Source: Streptococcus sp. X13SY08 (GTDB taxonomy: Bacteria; Bacillota; Bacilli; Lactobacillales; Streptococcaceae). Taken from it: a DNA stretch of 64,000 nucleotides. The position numbers and the translations under genes are program-made. The notes beneath the pieces were generated by a model, which was given only the letters and a program-made list of their open reading frames with translations, searched no databases and was not told the DNA's origin. Below, piece after piece: positions 11,751 through 23,722 of the stretch (the stretch's first letter is position 1; each line of letters begins with the position of its first letter). The stretch covers positions 1-64,000 of the forward strand of contig NZ_LFYO02000004.1 in assembly GCF_001182825.2 (NCBI RefSeq), given 5' to 3'.

Positions 11751-11793
11751 ATAGGCACTAGACTGGGTCAGGTTGACCCAGTCTAGTGCCTAT
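11751..11793. repeat. Perfect 20-base inverted repeat between rpoB and rpoC
   Basis: Bases 11751-11770 are the exact reverse complement of 11774-11793, with a three-base spacer GGT. No T tract follows, so it is not a standard terminator. As RNA it would form a long stem that could be an RNase III cleavage site or a stability element between the two cistrons. Confidence 0.85.
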
Positions 11794-11853
11794 GACATCT
11801 CCGAGCAACATTTTACAAAAATGTGCTGAATCAGAAGAAGAAAGGGATATTAA

Positions 11854-15204
<3,351 letters not shown>

Positions 15205-15210
15205 ACCATT

Positions 15211-15239
15211 AAATCCCATTCCTAGGAGTGGGATTTTTT
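15211..15239 (+). terminator. rpoBC terminator
   Basis: A near-perfect palindrome at 15211-15236, with two symmetric wobble positions, is followed by a T tract. It ends the rpoB-rpoC transcript. Confidence 0.9.
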
Positions 15240-15331
15240 ATATCCTTCCATGTGATAGGTTTCCCAAGCTGAATCTTTTCATAATTTCAGATAATTCGCT
15301 ATAATAGGAAGTCCTAGAGGAGTATGAGTGT

Positions 15332-15612
15332 ATGTATTGTGTTGTAAAATTGTATGGCGATTGTGAACCCTGGTGGTTTTTAGAAGGATGGGAAGAAGAT
15401 ATTGTCGCTGCTAAAGAATTCAAGGACTATGAAGAGGCTGTGGCTTTTTATCATAAGGAACGGCAGAGCTTAGCAGAGGTTGGTGTGATGAATGCGCAGA
15501 ATATTTGCAACGATTCCATTCATTGATAGTCATGGAGTTGGCAGAAGGTCAAAGTGTTCAAAAATGTATGCATACACGCGGGCGACAAATCCGCCCATGT
15601 CAAATCAAATAA
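15332..15612 (+). pseudogene. DUF1033 family protein, frameshifted
   Basis: The N-terminal 50 residues (MYCVVKLYGDCEPWWFLEGW, positions 1-20) match the DUF1033 proteins that follow rpoC in many streptococci; their function is unknown. Near 15490 the frame breaks. A second frame gives EYLQRFHSLIVMELAEGQ and continues to a TAA at 15610-15612. About 93 codons are present against roughly 120 expected. The end overlaps the convergent S66 gene by eight bases, which suggests that a deletion also removed their original separation. Confidence 0.75.
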
Positions 15613-16501
15613 AAAAAGACGAGTGAGGAGTGAAAAAGTCCAAGTCGTAGAGGACAGGGATTTCTTGTAAAATCGGATGTTTGTCCAGAACAGCCAATAA
15701 GATTTCTTCTGTCATCTGACACTCCTTAGAAAAGCGTCCGATGAGGACAGCTTGCGGGTTTGGATAGGCTTGTAAGAGAGCTGCTAGCTCTCGTAAGAAA
15801 TGTTCAGGAGGATAACCTTCAGCTTCTTCAACAAAGAGGACGTACTTTTCTGTTTGAGGAGTGTAAGGTGTTCCACGTAGGAGAGAAAATGTGGACAGGT
15901 TGCCACCGATGGCGGTCCCTTGAGCTTTCCCGTGGTTGTAGACCTTCCACTCCGTTGGCATAAAGTGACGTGGTTGACTAGGATCATACCAGGGGTCACT
16001 GGAACATTCTTGGCTTGGTGTTAGCTGGTATTTTTCTTGTGTGACAGCATTGAGCCAAGCAGTAGTTTGATAGTTTTGACCAGCCTCCATTTTAAAGCTT
16101 GAGTAGGAGTATCCCATATAGGTTTTCATGCCAGTTTTGGTATAAATAGCATTCAAAATCGCCGTTGTATCAGAATATCCACAAATGATTTTGGGGTGTT
16201 TTTCAATTAAGTCATAATCTAGATAAGGTAGGAGTTCATTGGAATTAAAACCACCGATGGTAGCAAGGATAGCATCAACGCTGTCATCAGCGAAAGCTTC
16301 ATGTAAATCCTCTACGCGACTGGCAATGGGGGCAGAATCAAAGAGATCGTGCTCTAAATAGTGCTTGGAAAAAGATACTCGAAAGCCCAGTTTTTCGAGA
16401 CGCTCTCTTGCAGAAAGATTAGCTTCAAAACCACCTATATGTTGAATGGAAGAAGATGGGCTGAGCACGCGAATGTGATCACCTTTTTTCAATAATTTCA
16501 T
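15605..16501 (-). pseudogene. S66 peptidase (LD-carboxypeptidase/MccF-like), C-terminus truncated
   Basis: S66 serine peptidases cleave murein tetrapeptides or detoxify microcin-like conjugates. The start is the ATG at 16501, five bases from AGGAGG. The nucleophile Ser lies in ICGYSDTTAI (about residue 110) and the catalytic Glu region is LFVEEAEGYPPEHF (about 225-238). The family ends with DFGHTxP, whose His completes the triad. Here the protein reads YDLDF and then a non-homologous FTPHSSFFI. About 298 residues are present against about 340, so the catalytic His is lost. The lesion falls at the junction with the convergent DUF1033 gene. Confidence 0.85.
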
Positions 16502-16561
16502 AGACACCTCCTTAAAATTTTTCTTATTCTAGCAAAAAGATGTTTAAAAAGCAAGACGTTT

Positions 16562-16569
16562 TGCGAATA
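16562..16569 (+). promoter_or_regulatory. SigX (ComX) box upstream of comYA
   Basis: TGCGAATA differs at one position from the streptococcal SigX/CIN box TACGAATA. It lies 20 bases before the comYA ATG and follows a T-rich stretch, as expected for a late-competence promoter. Confidence 0.7.
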
Positions 16570-16588
16570 AATTAGGTAAGGAGGCTTT

Positions 16589-17539
16589 ATGATTCAAGAA
16601 CTAGCCAAAGAAATCGTCGAAAAGACAGTGAAGGGACAGGTCAGTGACTTGTACCTCATTCCTAAAGAGGACCATTATCAACTGTATGAGCGAAAGATGG
16701 ATTGTCGGCAATTTGTTGGGCAATATGATGTGGAAACTTTTTCGTCCTTGATTAGTCATTTTAAATTCGTAGCAGGGATGAATGTTGGAGAAAAGCGACG
16801 CAATCAGCAGGGATTCTGTGATTATGATTATGGAAACGGGGAGATTTCACTACGTTTATCTACCGTAGGTGATTACCGTGGTAAGGAAAGTCTAGTGATT
16901 CGCTTTCTTTATCATAAGGAAGATAACTTGCAGTTTTGGTTTGATGCAGCAGAACAAATCGCCAAAGAGATTCGAGGACGGGGGCTTTATCTTTTTTCGG
17001 GTCCAGTCGGCTCTGGCAAGACCACGCTCATGTACCATCTTGCTAAGCAGAAATTTCCAGACCAGCAAATTTTAACCATTGAAGATCCTGTAGAAATCAA
17101 ACAGTCTGATATGTTGCAACTGCAGCTCAATGAGGCAATCGGTGCTACCTACGATAATCTGATTAAATTATCGCTCCGCCATCGACCAGATTTGCTGATT
17201 ATTGGTGAAATCCGTGATCAAGAAACCGCCAGAGCATTTATTCGAGCGAGTTTAACTGGTGCAACGGTATTTTCAGCGGTTCACGCCAAGAGTATTTCGG
17301 GTGTTTATGCCCGCATGTTGGAGATTGGTGTCGCTAAAGAAGAACTAGACAATGCTCTCCAAGGGATTGCTTATCAGCGTTTATTAAACGGAAAGGGGAT
17401 GGTGGATTATGCCAAAGAAGACTACCGACAGCATAAGCCGGACCAGTGGAATCAGCAAATTGATGAACTTTTTGCAGCAGGACATCTCAATCTTCGGCAG
17501 GCAGAAACCGAGAAAATTGTCCTTGGAACATCAGCGTAA
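16589..17539 (+). CDS. comYA: Competence pilus assembly ATPase ComYA (ComGA)
   Basis: A GspE-type secretion ATPase that drives assembly of the competence pseudopilus on the inner face of the membrane; 316 residues. Walker A is GPVGSGKTT (about residues 137-145) and the Walker B region is LLIIGEIRD (about 207-215). The ATG at 16589 follows AAGGAGG by four bases. Its 3' end overlaps comYB, the usual coupling in this operon. It is intact while several downstream comY genes are not. A SigX-type box precedes it. Confidence 0.95.
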   Translation: MIQELAKEIVEKTVKGQVSDLYLIPKEDHYQLYERKMDCRQFVGQYDVETFSSLISHFKFVAGMNVGEKRRNQQGFCDYDYGNGEISLRLSTVGDYRGKESLVIRFLYHKEDNLQFWFDAAEQIAKEIRGRGLYLFSGPVGSGKTTLMYHLAKQKFPDQQILTIEDPVEIKQSDMLQLQLNEAIGATYDNLIKLSLRHRPDLLIIGEIRDQETARAFIRASLTGATVFSAVHAKSISGVYARMLEIGVAKEELDNALQGIAYQRLLNGKGMVDYAKEDYRQHKPDQWNQQIDELFAAGHLNLRQAETEKIVLGTSA

Positions 17540-18477
17540 AATGATTCAGCTATTCAATAATTTATTTGCCAGTGGTTTTCATTTGGGAGAAATTATTGAT
17601 TTTTTACGGCGAAGTCAGCTACTTGCAGATGCTTATACAGAAGTCGTGAAAGAAAGGCTCATAGCGGGAAAGCCTTTTTCACAACTACTATCTGATTTGC
17701 AGTTTCCAGATAGTGTCGTTACACAGGTTTCTTTAGCGGAAATTCACGGCAATACCAGCCTGAGTTTGGTTAAAATAGAAGATTATCTAGGAAATTTAGC
17801 GCGTGTGCGTAAGAAGTTGGTGGAAGTAGGGACCTATCCTCTTATGCTAGTGGGATTTCTGATTCTCATTATGCTCGGTTTGAAGGGCTATCTTTTACCG
17901 CAAATGGACAAGGGGAATCTAGCTACAGCTGTCATCGGTCACCTACCTGTCGTTTTCCTAGGGTCTGGTCTCCTTATCGCTATGTTATGTTTCGGTAGTA
18001 TCCATCTTTATCGGAAAAACAATAAAATAAAGGTCTATCGCTTTTTAGTCAAATTTCCACTTTTAGGAAGTTTTGTTCAATCTTACTTAACAGCTTATTA
18101 TGCGCGTGAGTGGGGAAAAGGATCTTGAGATGACGCAAATTTTGACCATTATGCAAGACCAAAAATCAGCTCTTTTTCGCGAAATAGGTGCGGATATGGA
18201 GTCTGCCCTCTACAACGGAATGGCCTTCCATGATCAAATCAAAACCTATCCTTTTTTTAAACGAGAACTCAGTCTCATTATCGAATATGGTCAGGTCAAA
18301 TCTAAACTAGGAAGTGAATTAGAAGTCTACACTAATGAATCTTGGGAAGAATTTTTCCGGAAAATACAGTCTGCTATGCAATGGATCCAACCGATTGTTT
18401 TTATCTTTGTGGCACTGATTATCGTTTTGATTTATGCAGCTATGCTCTTACCAATCTATCAAAATATGGAGATCTAA
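17463..18477 (+). pseudogene. comYB: Competence pilus membrane protein ComYB (ComGB), small deletion
   Basis: A GspF-type inner-membrane platform of the competence pilus. The start is the ATG at 17463 (MNFLQQDISIF), inside the end of comYA. Membrane segments lie at about residues 120-140 and 160-185 and at the C-terminus (QPIVFIFVALIIVLIYAAML). The frame breaks near 18115 after YYAREWGK, where relatives have a few more residues (WGN.xxxG), and resumes with DLEMTQILTIMQ. About 338 codons are present, close to the normal 340-345, so only a short stretch or a single base is missing. It ends two bases before the comYC ATG. Confidence 0.88.
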
Positions 18478-18478
18478 T

Positions 18479-18793
18479 ATGAAAAAAATAAAATACTATA
18501 CTGTAAAAGGTTTCACTCTTGTGGAAATGCTCATGGTCTTAATCATCATCAGTGCTCTTTTATTGCTCTTTGTGCCTAATTTAAGCAAGCAAAAGGAAGC
18601 CATCAAAGAGACAGGAGGTGCTGCTGTTGTTAAGGCGGTGGAAGGTCAAGCCGAGCTTCATAGTCTAGGTCACACTGGCAACACCAATCTGTCTTAACTG
18701 GTATCAGATAAAGCTATCACCCAAGATCAAGCAGATGCTTACAATGAATACTATGCAAAAAACACAGACAAAACACGTGCTGTTAACCCATAA
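18479..18793 (+). pseudogene. comYC: Major competence pilin ComYC (ComGC) with in-frame stop
   Basis: ComYC is the major pseudopilin used for DNA uptake. The prepilin motif KGFTLVEMLMVLIIISALLL (cleavage after Gly, about residue 11) is intact. After 72 codons a TAA occurs at 18695-18697. The same frame then continues without a shift through LVSDKAITQDQADAYNEYY to a TAA at 18791-18793, which gives the expected 104-codon length. A CAA to TAA change would explain it. This is unlike most lesions in the window, which are deletions. A truncated pilin would probably abolish transformation. Confidence 0.85.
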
Positions 18794-19131
18794 AAACCCA
18801 GCCTTCACCTTACTAGAAAGTCTGTTGACGCTGTTTGTTGTTGCCTTTTTAACTCTGTTATTTTCGGGATCAGTCAAGACAAGCTTTAACTCTGTTCAAG
18901 AGCAGATTTTTTTCTTGCAGTTTGAACAGTTTTATAAGGCAAGTCAGAGTTTAGCAGTATCGTCGGGACAAATTGTTGATCTTCAGATTGCATCCGATAC
19001 TATCAGCAATGGTCAACAAAACTTAACGATTCCTGCTTACCTTGGGCAATATTCAGTTTCAAACTAGTCATACCGTCGTGCACTATCAATTATATTTAAG
19101 GAGTGGTCGTTATAAAAAATCGGAAAAATGA
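18777..19131 (+). pseudogene. comYD: Competence pseudopilin ComYD (ComGD), frameshifted
   Basis: A minor pseudopilin. The likely start is GTG 18777, overlapping the end of comYC; ATG 18753 and ATG 18735 are in-frame alternatives. The prepilin region is NPAFTLLESLLTLFVVAFL. Near 19058 the frame breaks after GQYSVS. Family-like sequence continues in another frame (FQTSHTVVHYQLYLRSGRY) to a TGA at 19129-19131, overlapping comYE. About 118 codons are present against about 135-140 expected, so a short segment is missing. Confidence 0.8.
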
Positions 19132-19396
19132 AGCCTACATCCTCTGGGAAAGTCTAGTTGCGTTAGGAGTTTTTGCTATTATTTGCACTCTTTTATTGAC
19201 AGGATTAAGGCAGGCGCGTAAGCAACAGGAGCGACTACTCAAAGAGCAGGAAATTTTGCAAGCAGCTAAGATGGTAGTTCAGACTAAGCAATCCACTCTA
19301 ACTATCAATGGATTTGAGATTACGGTTGAAAAATCATCTAACAGTTTACAAATTTATCATCAAGGGCAGGAGGTGCTCTATGTTGAGAAAAACTAG
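19103..19396 (+). CDS. comYE: Competence pseudopilin ComYE (ComGE)
   Basis: A 97-residue minor pseudopilin with a membrane-spanning N-terminus (EAYILWESLVALGVFAIICT). The Glu of the pilin motif is present in WESLVALG. The GTG at 19103 is the only in-frame start before the hydrophobic segment. AAGGAG immediately precedes it, which is closer than ideal. It overlaps comYD upstream and comYF downstream. Intact. Confidence 0.82.
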   Translation: MVVIKNRKNEAYILWESLVALGVFAIICTLLLTGLRQARKQQERLLKEQEILQAAKMVVQTKQSTLTINGFEITVEKSSNSLQIYHQGQEVLYVEKN

Positions 19397-19820
19397 AAAA
19401 ATGGCAGCTTTTACTCTTCTTGAATGTTTGATTTCTTTAATCGTTTTATCAGGAAGTGTGCTGGTTTTTGATGGATTGACAAAGATTTTGAGCCAAGAAA
19501 TCCAATGGCAGGAGACAAATTGTCAGAAAGATTGGCTGCTGTTTTCGGAGCAATTATTAGCAGAATGGCAAGGTGTCGAGCTGATCAAAGTGGAACAAAA
19601 CCGCATATATGTGAACAAAAATGGGCAAAACCTAGCCTTTGGTCAGTCCAAACAGGATGATTTTAGAAAGACCAATGAGAAAGGACAAGGGTATCAGCCG
19701 ATGTTGTATGGCATAGCTCAATCGAACGTGGGACAAGATGGTCAGATGGTCAGGCCCAAAGTGACCATGAAGGATGGGTTAGAAAGGAGTTTAATCTATG
19801 ATTTTACAGAAACGCCTTAA
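19380..19820 (+). CDS. comYF: Competence pseudopilin ComYF (ComGF)
   Basis: A 146-residue minor pseudopilin. The start is the ATG at 19380 (MLRKTRKMAAFTLLECLISL), six bases after AGGAGG. The prepilin-like segment AAFTLLECLISLIVLSGSVL has the Glu at the usual distance. It overlaps comYE by 17 bases and comYG by 23, matching the tightly packed operon. Intact. Confidence 0.88.
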   Translation: MLRKTRKMAAFTLLECLISLIVLSGSVLVFDGLTKILSQEIQWQETNCQKDWLLFSEQLLAEWQGVELIKVEQNRIYVNKNGQNLAFGQSKQDDFRKTNEKGQGYQPMLYGIAQSNVGQDGQMVRPKVTMKDGLERSLIYDFTETP

Positions 19821-20247
19821 AGCGGGGATCCTTTTATATGCACTTCTCATGCTTAGTATTTTCACTCTTTTTCTGCAGTTTTACTTGCAAACCCAAATTG
19901 CGCGAGCGCACAATAGCAGAGCTTTGAAGGAATCTAGTCAGGCTTATGTGATGGCGCTCTGGACGGTTGAAGATCTTACCAAATCACCAATCTCGAAAGT
20001 AGAGGAAGTTTCAGAAAAGCCGAATATGTCGTCGAAAACTACCTCCGCTTCCAACATTCCAAGGAAACAGGAAGAAACCCCATTAACCAATCATGTGTCT
20101 CTTTCAGGTTCCCAATCCTTTACAGATGGGGAAGTAACCTATATGGAAAAGGGGTGACAATTGCTGGTTAAGGTTGCCTTAAATTCAGGTAAAAACTACC
20201 AATACAGCTTTGCCATTTCCAGCGAAAAATCTAGCGAAAACCCTTGA
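19798..20247 (+). pseudogene. comYG: Competence protein ComYG (ComGG) with in-frame stop
   Basis: A membrane-anchored minor pilus protein with one N-terminal membrane segment (LLYALLMLSIFTLFLQFYL, about residues 12-30). After 119 codons a TGA occurs at 20155-20157. The frame continues through QLLVKVALNSGKNYQYSF to a TGA at 20245-20247, giving 149 codons, a plausible full length. A GGA or CGA to TGA change would explain the stop. With comYC it is the second nonsense lesion in this operon. Confidence 0.75.
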
Positions 20248-20266
20248 TTTTTGGTATGATAGAGGT

Positions 20267-21220
20267 ATGAATTTTGAAAAAATTGAAGAGGCGTATGACC
20301 TCCTATTAGAAAATGTTCAGACAATCCAAAATGCGCTTGGAACCAATATTTATGATGCGATGATTGAGCAAAATGTAGCTTATCTTGCGGACCAAGCAGA
20401 ACAGGAAGTGGTGCTGACAAATAATAAAAAACTGAAAAACCTCAACCTGACTGCTGAAGAGTGGCGTCGGGCCTTTCAGTTTCTCTTTATCAAGGCCAAT
20501 CAGACGGAGCCTTTGCAATACAATCATCAATTTACACCAGATTCTATCGGGTTTTTGGTAACATTTTTGTTGGATGAGTTGGTGCAAGGTGATTTAGTCA
20601 GTGTGTTAGAAATTGGTTCTGGAACGGGAAATCTTGCACAAACCATTCTCAATCATAGCCAAAAGAAAATAGATTATCTGGGAATCGAAGTAGATGACTT
20701 GTTGATTGATTTATCAGCTAGCATGGCAGATGTGATGCACTCAGCAATTAGTTTTGCACAAGGTGATGCGGCGCGACCACAGATTTTAAAGGAAAGTCAG
20801 GTCGTTATCAGTGATTTGCCCATCGGTTACTATCCAGATGATGCCGTCGCTAAGCGTTATCAGGTAGCTAGTTCAACAGAACATACCTATGCCCATCACC
20901 TATTGATGGAGCAGGCGCTCAAATATCTGGAGCAGGACGGTTATGCGATTTTCTTGGCACCCAATGATCTTCTAACCAGTCCTCAGAGTGATTTGCTCAA
21001 GACGTGGATTAAAGACCATGCTAGTTTGGTAGCTATGGTGACGTTACCGACTAATTTATTTGGAAATCAACAGATGGCAAAATCCATCTTTGTTTTGCAG
21101 AAAAAAATGCAGCAGACCAGTCAGGCTTTTGTTTATCCACTGCAGGATTTGCAAAATGTAGAGGCTATGCATGATTTTGCGGACAGTTTCAAAAAATGGA
21201 AAGCTGAGCATGCAATTTGA
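20267..21220 (+). CDS. comYH: Class I SAM-dependent methyltransferase ComYH
   Basis: An N6-adenine-type methyltransferase fold placed after the comY operon; 317 residues. Motif I is VLEIGSGTGNLAQ (about residues 113-125). The catalytic (D/N)PPY-like motif is SDLPIGYYPDD (about 182-192), an unusual variant with Leu and Ile. In S. mutans the homologue is needed for transformation; its substrate is unknown. The start is the ATG at 20267 (MNFEKIEEAYDLL), downstream of GATAGAGGT. Intact. Confidence 0.85.
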   Translation: MNFEKIEEAYDLLLENVQTIQNALGTNIYDAMIEQNVAYLADQAEQEVVLTNNKKLKNLNLTAEEWRRAFQFLFIKANQTEPLQYNHQFTPDSIGFLVTFLLDELVQGDLVSVLEIGSGTGNLAQTILNHSQKKIDYLGIEVDDLLIDLSASMADVMHSAISFAQGDAARPQILKESQVVISDLPIGYYPDDAVAKRYQVASSTEHTYAHHLLMEQALKYLEQDGYAIFLAPNDLLTSPQSDLLKTWIKDHASLVAMVTLPTNLFGNQQMAKSIFVLQKKMQQTSQAFVYPLQDLQNVEAMHDFADSFKKWKAEHAI

Positions 21221-21267
21221 GTCAAAATTTGGTATACTAGATAGGGAAACGCTTAAAGGGGAATATT

Positions 21268-22335
21268 ATGTCAAAAACAATTGCAATCAATGCTGGTAGT
21301 TCAAGCCTTAAATGGCAATTATACAATATGCCACAAGAAGAAGTGTTGGCTGCGGGTATTATCGAACGTATCGGTTTGAAAGATTCTATTTCAACGGTTA
21401 AATTTGATGGAAATAAAGAAGTTGAAACCTTGGATATCGCTGATCATGTACAAGCTGTAAAAATCGTATTAGATGATTTGCTTAAACATGGCATTATCAA
21501 TGATTACAACGAAATCATAGGTGTTGGCCATCGTGTAGTTGCAGGTGGTGAAGACTTCAAAGAATCTGTTGTAATTGATGATGAAGCACTTGCTAAAATT
21601 GAAAAACTATCTGCTTTGGCACCACTTCATAACCCAGCAAATGCTGCGGGGATTCGTGCTTTTAAAGATATTTTGCCAGACATCACAAGTGTAGCGGTCT
21701 TCGATACTGCCTTCCACACAACAATGGAAGACTATACCTACCTTTACCCAATCCCACAAAAATATTATACTGACAATCAAGTTCGTAAATACGGGGCTCA
21801 CGGAACAAGTCATTTCTATGTAGCACATGAAGCGGCTAAAATGTTGGAACGCCCAATTGAAGAATTGAAATTGATTACAGCTCACATCGCTATTATTCCA
21901 TATCTTGTAGAACACGCAGATGATTTAGACGATGCAGCAGCTGTTGTTAACATGCTAAACAAACAATCAGGTCTTGCTGGTGTCTCTGGTGTATCGAGCG
22001 ATATGCGTGATATCTTGTCTGGTGTTGAAAAAGGTGCCGCTCTTGCCTACAAAATGTTTGTAGACCGTATTAAGAAGTTTATCGGTCAATACGTAGCAGT
22101 ATTAAATGGAGTGGATGCAATCATCTTTACAGCTGGTATGGGTGAAAATGCTGCCGACATGCGTCGTGATGTTATCGCAGGTTTATCATGGTTTGGAATG
22201 GAAGTTGATCCTGAGAAAAATGTCTTCGGATACGTAGGAGATATTTCAACGCCTGAATCAACAGTAAAAGTCTTAGTTATTCCAACTGACGAAGAACTCG
22301 TAATCGCGCGTGAAGTTGAACGTTTGAAAAAATAA
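21268..22335 (+). pseudogene. ackA: Acetate kinase with in-frame deletion of the catalytic loop
   Basis: AckA interconverts acetyl phosphate and acetate with ATP formation. It starts at ATG 21268 behind AAAGGGGA. The N-terminal phosphate loop NAGSSSLK is intact. After LKLITAHI (near 21892) the sequence jumps directly to AIIPYLVEH. The missing stretch is about 41 residues and contains the H-x-G-N-G motif and the GTRSGDIDP block, which bind phosphate and nucleotide. The frame is kept, giving 355 instead of about 396 residues, so a naive call looks like a clean gene. The protein would be inactive. It fits the deletion pattern of the window. Confidence 0.9.
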
Positions 22336-22342
22336 GAACATT

Positions 22343-22372
22343 AAAAAACCCTGAGGAAACTCAGGATTTTTC
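22343..22372. terminator. Terminator between ackA and the DUF5648 gene
   Basis: The stem CCTGAG/CTCAGG with a GAAA tetraloop (22350-22365) has A residues before it and T residues after it, so it can serve both convergent genes. Confidence 0.88.
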
Positions 22373-22409
22373 TGTTGATATTGGTTTGTATTCTAGCAAG
22401 CCGGGTGTT

Positions 22410-23062
22410 TTAGTAAGAGAATTGTACGGAATGGGTAATTCCACCATTAGATGCTTTAATGGTGATGATTTCAAATGAATTAAATCCTGAGAAATCAGAT
22501 TCTGGGTCATTGATGACATAGTCTGCCCAGTCATAAGCATCTTCGGCTTTAAGAGTGATTATGTCGGAATTTTCGACATAACCTTCAATAACGCGAGCAT
22601 ATGGATCGAAAAAGTGAGTACGAATCTGGCGGCCTGTATAAGTTGCTTTAAATTTGACTCCTTCCTGTGACCATCCATGACCTGGTAATACATTATATTC
22701 ATTCGAATCGGTTGTCCAGTGATGAAGGCCACGAAGTTTTTGGTTGTACACTCGATAAATATTGACATTTCCACCTGAGTAAAACACTGGACGTCCACCG
22801 TTATCCTTTGTCCAGCCATGTCGACTGGTTAAGACATTGATTTCATTCATGTCTGATGTGTAAAGGTGGTTTTGGAGTCCCTTATTATAAAGACGATAGA
22901 CGGGTGTTCCTTCTTCAGGAGCCGTGTCGTATAGAGGTGCTCTCCATTCTGACGATTGTAGAGACGGTAGACAGCCACATCTGCTTTGGCCAAAGAGCTA
23001 ATAGATAGGAGTATGGCAAATACCAAACCTAATAGTGCTCCTTGTAATACATTTCTTTTCAT
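22410..23062 (-). pseudogene. Secreted DUF5648-repeat protein, frameshifted
   Basis: It starts at ATG 23062 behind AGGAGG with a signal peptide ending near SLAKA. DUF5648-type repeats follow: VYRLYNRQNGEHLYT, VYRLYNKGLQNHLYT and IYRVYNQKLRGLHHWTT, each about 45 residues apart in an intact gene. These repeats occur in streptococcal surface and cell-wall hydrolase proteins. Near 22950 the frame breaks after GEHLYT, with loss of part of repeat one, and resumes with YDTAPEEGTPVYRLYN. A C-terminal region of about 75 residues without a known motif ends at 22410. Its function is not known. Confidence 0.8.
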
Positions 23063-23099
23063 ATATTCCTCCTTAGAATATGAACTAGAATACATTTTT

Positions 23100-23128
23100 A
23101 TTATACCGTAGAACAAAAGGTATAGCAA
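23100..23128 (-). promoter_or_regulatory. Promoter of the DUF5648 gene
   Basis: On the minus strand, -35 TTGCTA (23123-23128) and -10 TATAAT (23100-23105) have a 17-base spacer. It lies 38 bases upstream of the ATG. Confidence 0.75.
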
Positions 23129-23169
23129 GCTAGTTTAAGCTATGGTACAATAGATGAGCAAAGAAATTT

Positions 23170-23303
23170 GCACAGAGTAGATGGTTTGCGTTAAGTGTGT
23201 GTGGATGGGGTGTTGCCACACAACGAAGCGAAAGCGCGGTAAGCCATTGCATCCGCTGTCAAAAGAAAGTTTTCTGTGACAGCTCCATTATATTTAAAGG
23301 AGC
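23170..23303 (+). promoter_or_regulatory. Tetrahydrofolate (THF) riboswitch and expression platform
   Basis: Bases 23170-23261 reproduce the THF riboswitch aptamer that precedes folT in many Firmicutes, including the AGTAGATGGTTTGCGTTAAG block and the long-range pairing segments. CTGTCA (23256-23261), part of which closes the aptamer, can instead pair with TGACAG (23277-23282). GCTCC (23282-23286) can pair with the Shine-Dalgarno GGAGC (23299-23303) five bases before the folT ATG. The output is therefore probably translational. A -10-like TACAAT lies at 23146-23151. Confidence 0.93.
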
Positions 23304-23307
23304 ATTT

Positions 23308-23683
23308 ATGCAAAACAAAAATCCTCAAATGACCCTGCTTCGGTTGGTGTCGCTCGCTATGTTGATTGCTCTCACTCTCATCGTGAGCAAATTCTCTATT
23401 GCCGTTATTCCTAAGCAATTGAGGTAAGAAATTGGACTGGTCCAACAAGAAAGATTGGTTGCACGTAACAATGGCAACACTAGTGATTATGTTGATTGGA
23501 ACCTTTATCTTCACGCCGCTTTTGATTCAAATTTACTACGGAACACCGATTATTGCGCAATTTATCGCAGGTCGTTGGTTGAAAATTTTTGAGATTCCAA
23601 TGCGTGTTATCATTACCATGGCCATTATTCCAGCTCTTCAGCGCATCCCAGAATTGCGTAAGTTGGCAAATATTTCAAAATAA
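23308..23683 (+). pseudogene. folT: Folate ECF transporter S component FolT, internal deletion
   Basis: FolT is the substrate-binding membrane subunit of an energy-coupling-factor folate transporter. It starts at ATG 23308 behind GGAGC. The first helix (LLRLVSLAMLIALTLIVSKF) and the conserved KQLR are present. Then the frame breaks near 23427, with loss of about 70 codons covering the middle helices. The C-terminal part resumes with LDWSNKKDWLHVTMATLVIM and ends with IPELRKLANISK at 23683. The THF riboswitch upstream supports the identity. Confidence 0.88.
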
Positions 23684-23685
23684 AG

Positions 23686-23716
23686 AAAACAGCAACTCAC
23701 CCCGTTGCTGTTTTTT
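23686..23716 (+). terminator. folT terminator
   Basis: An eleven-pair stem (23686-23696 with 23704-23714) is followed by T residues. It also lies at the end of the convergent pepA gene. Confidence 0.88.
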
Positions 23717-23722
23717 AGCGTT

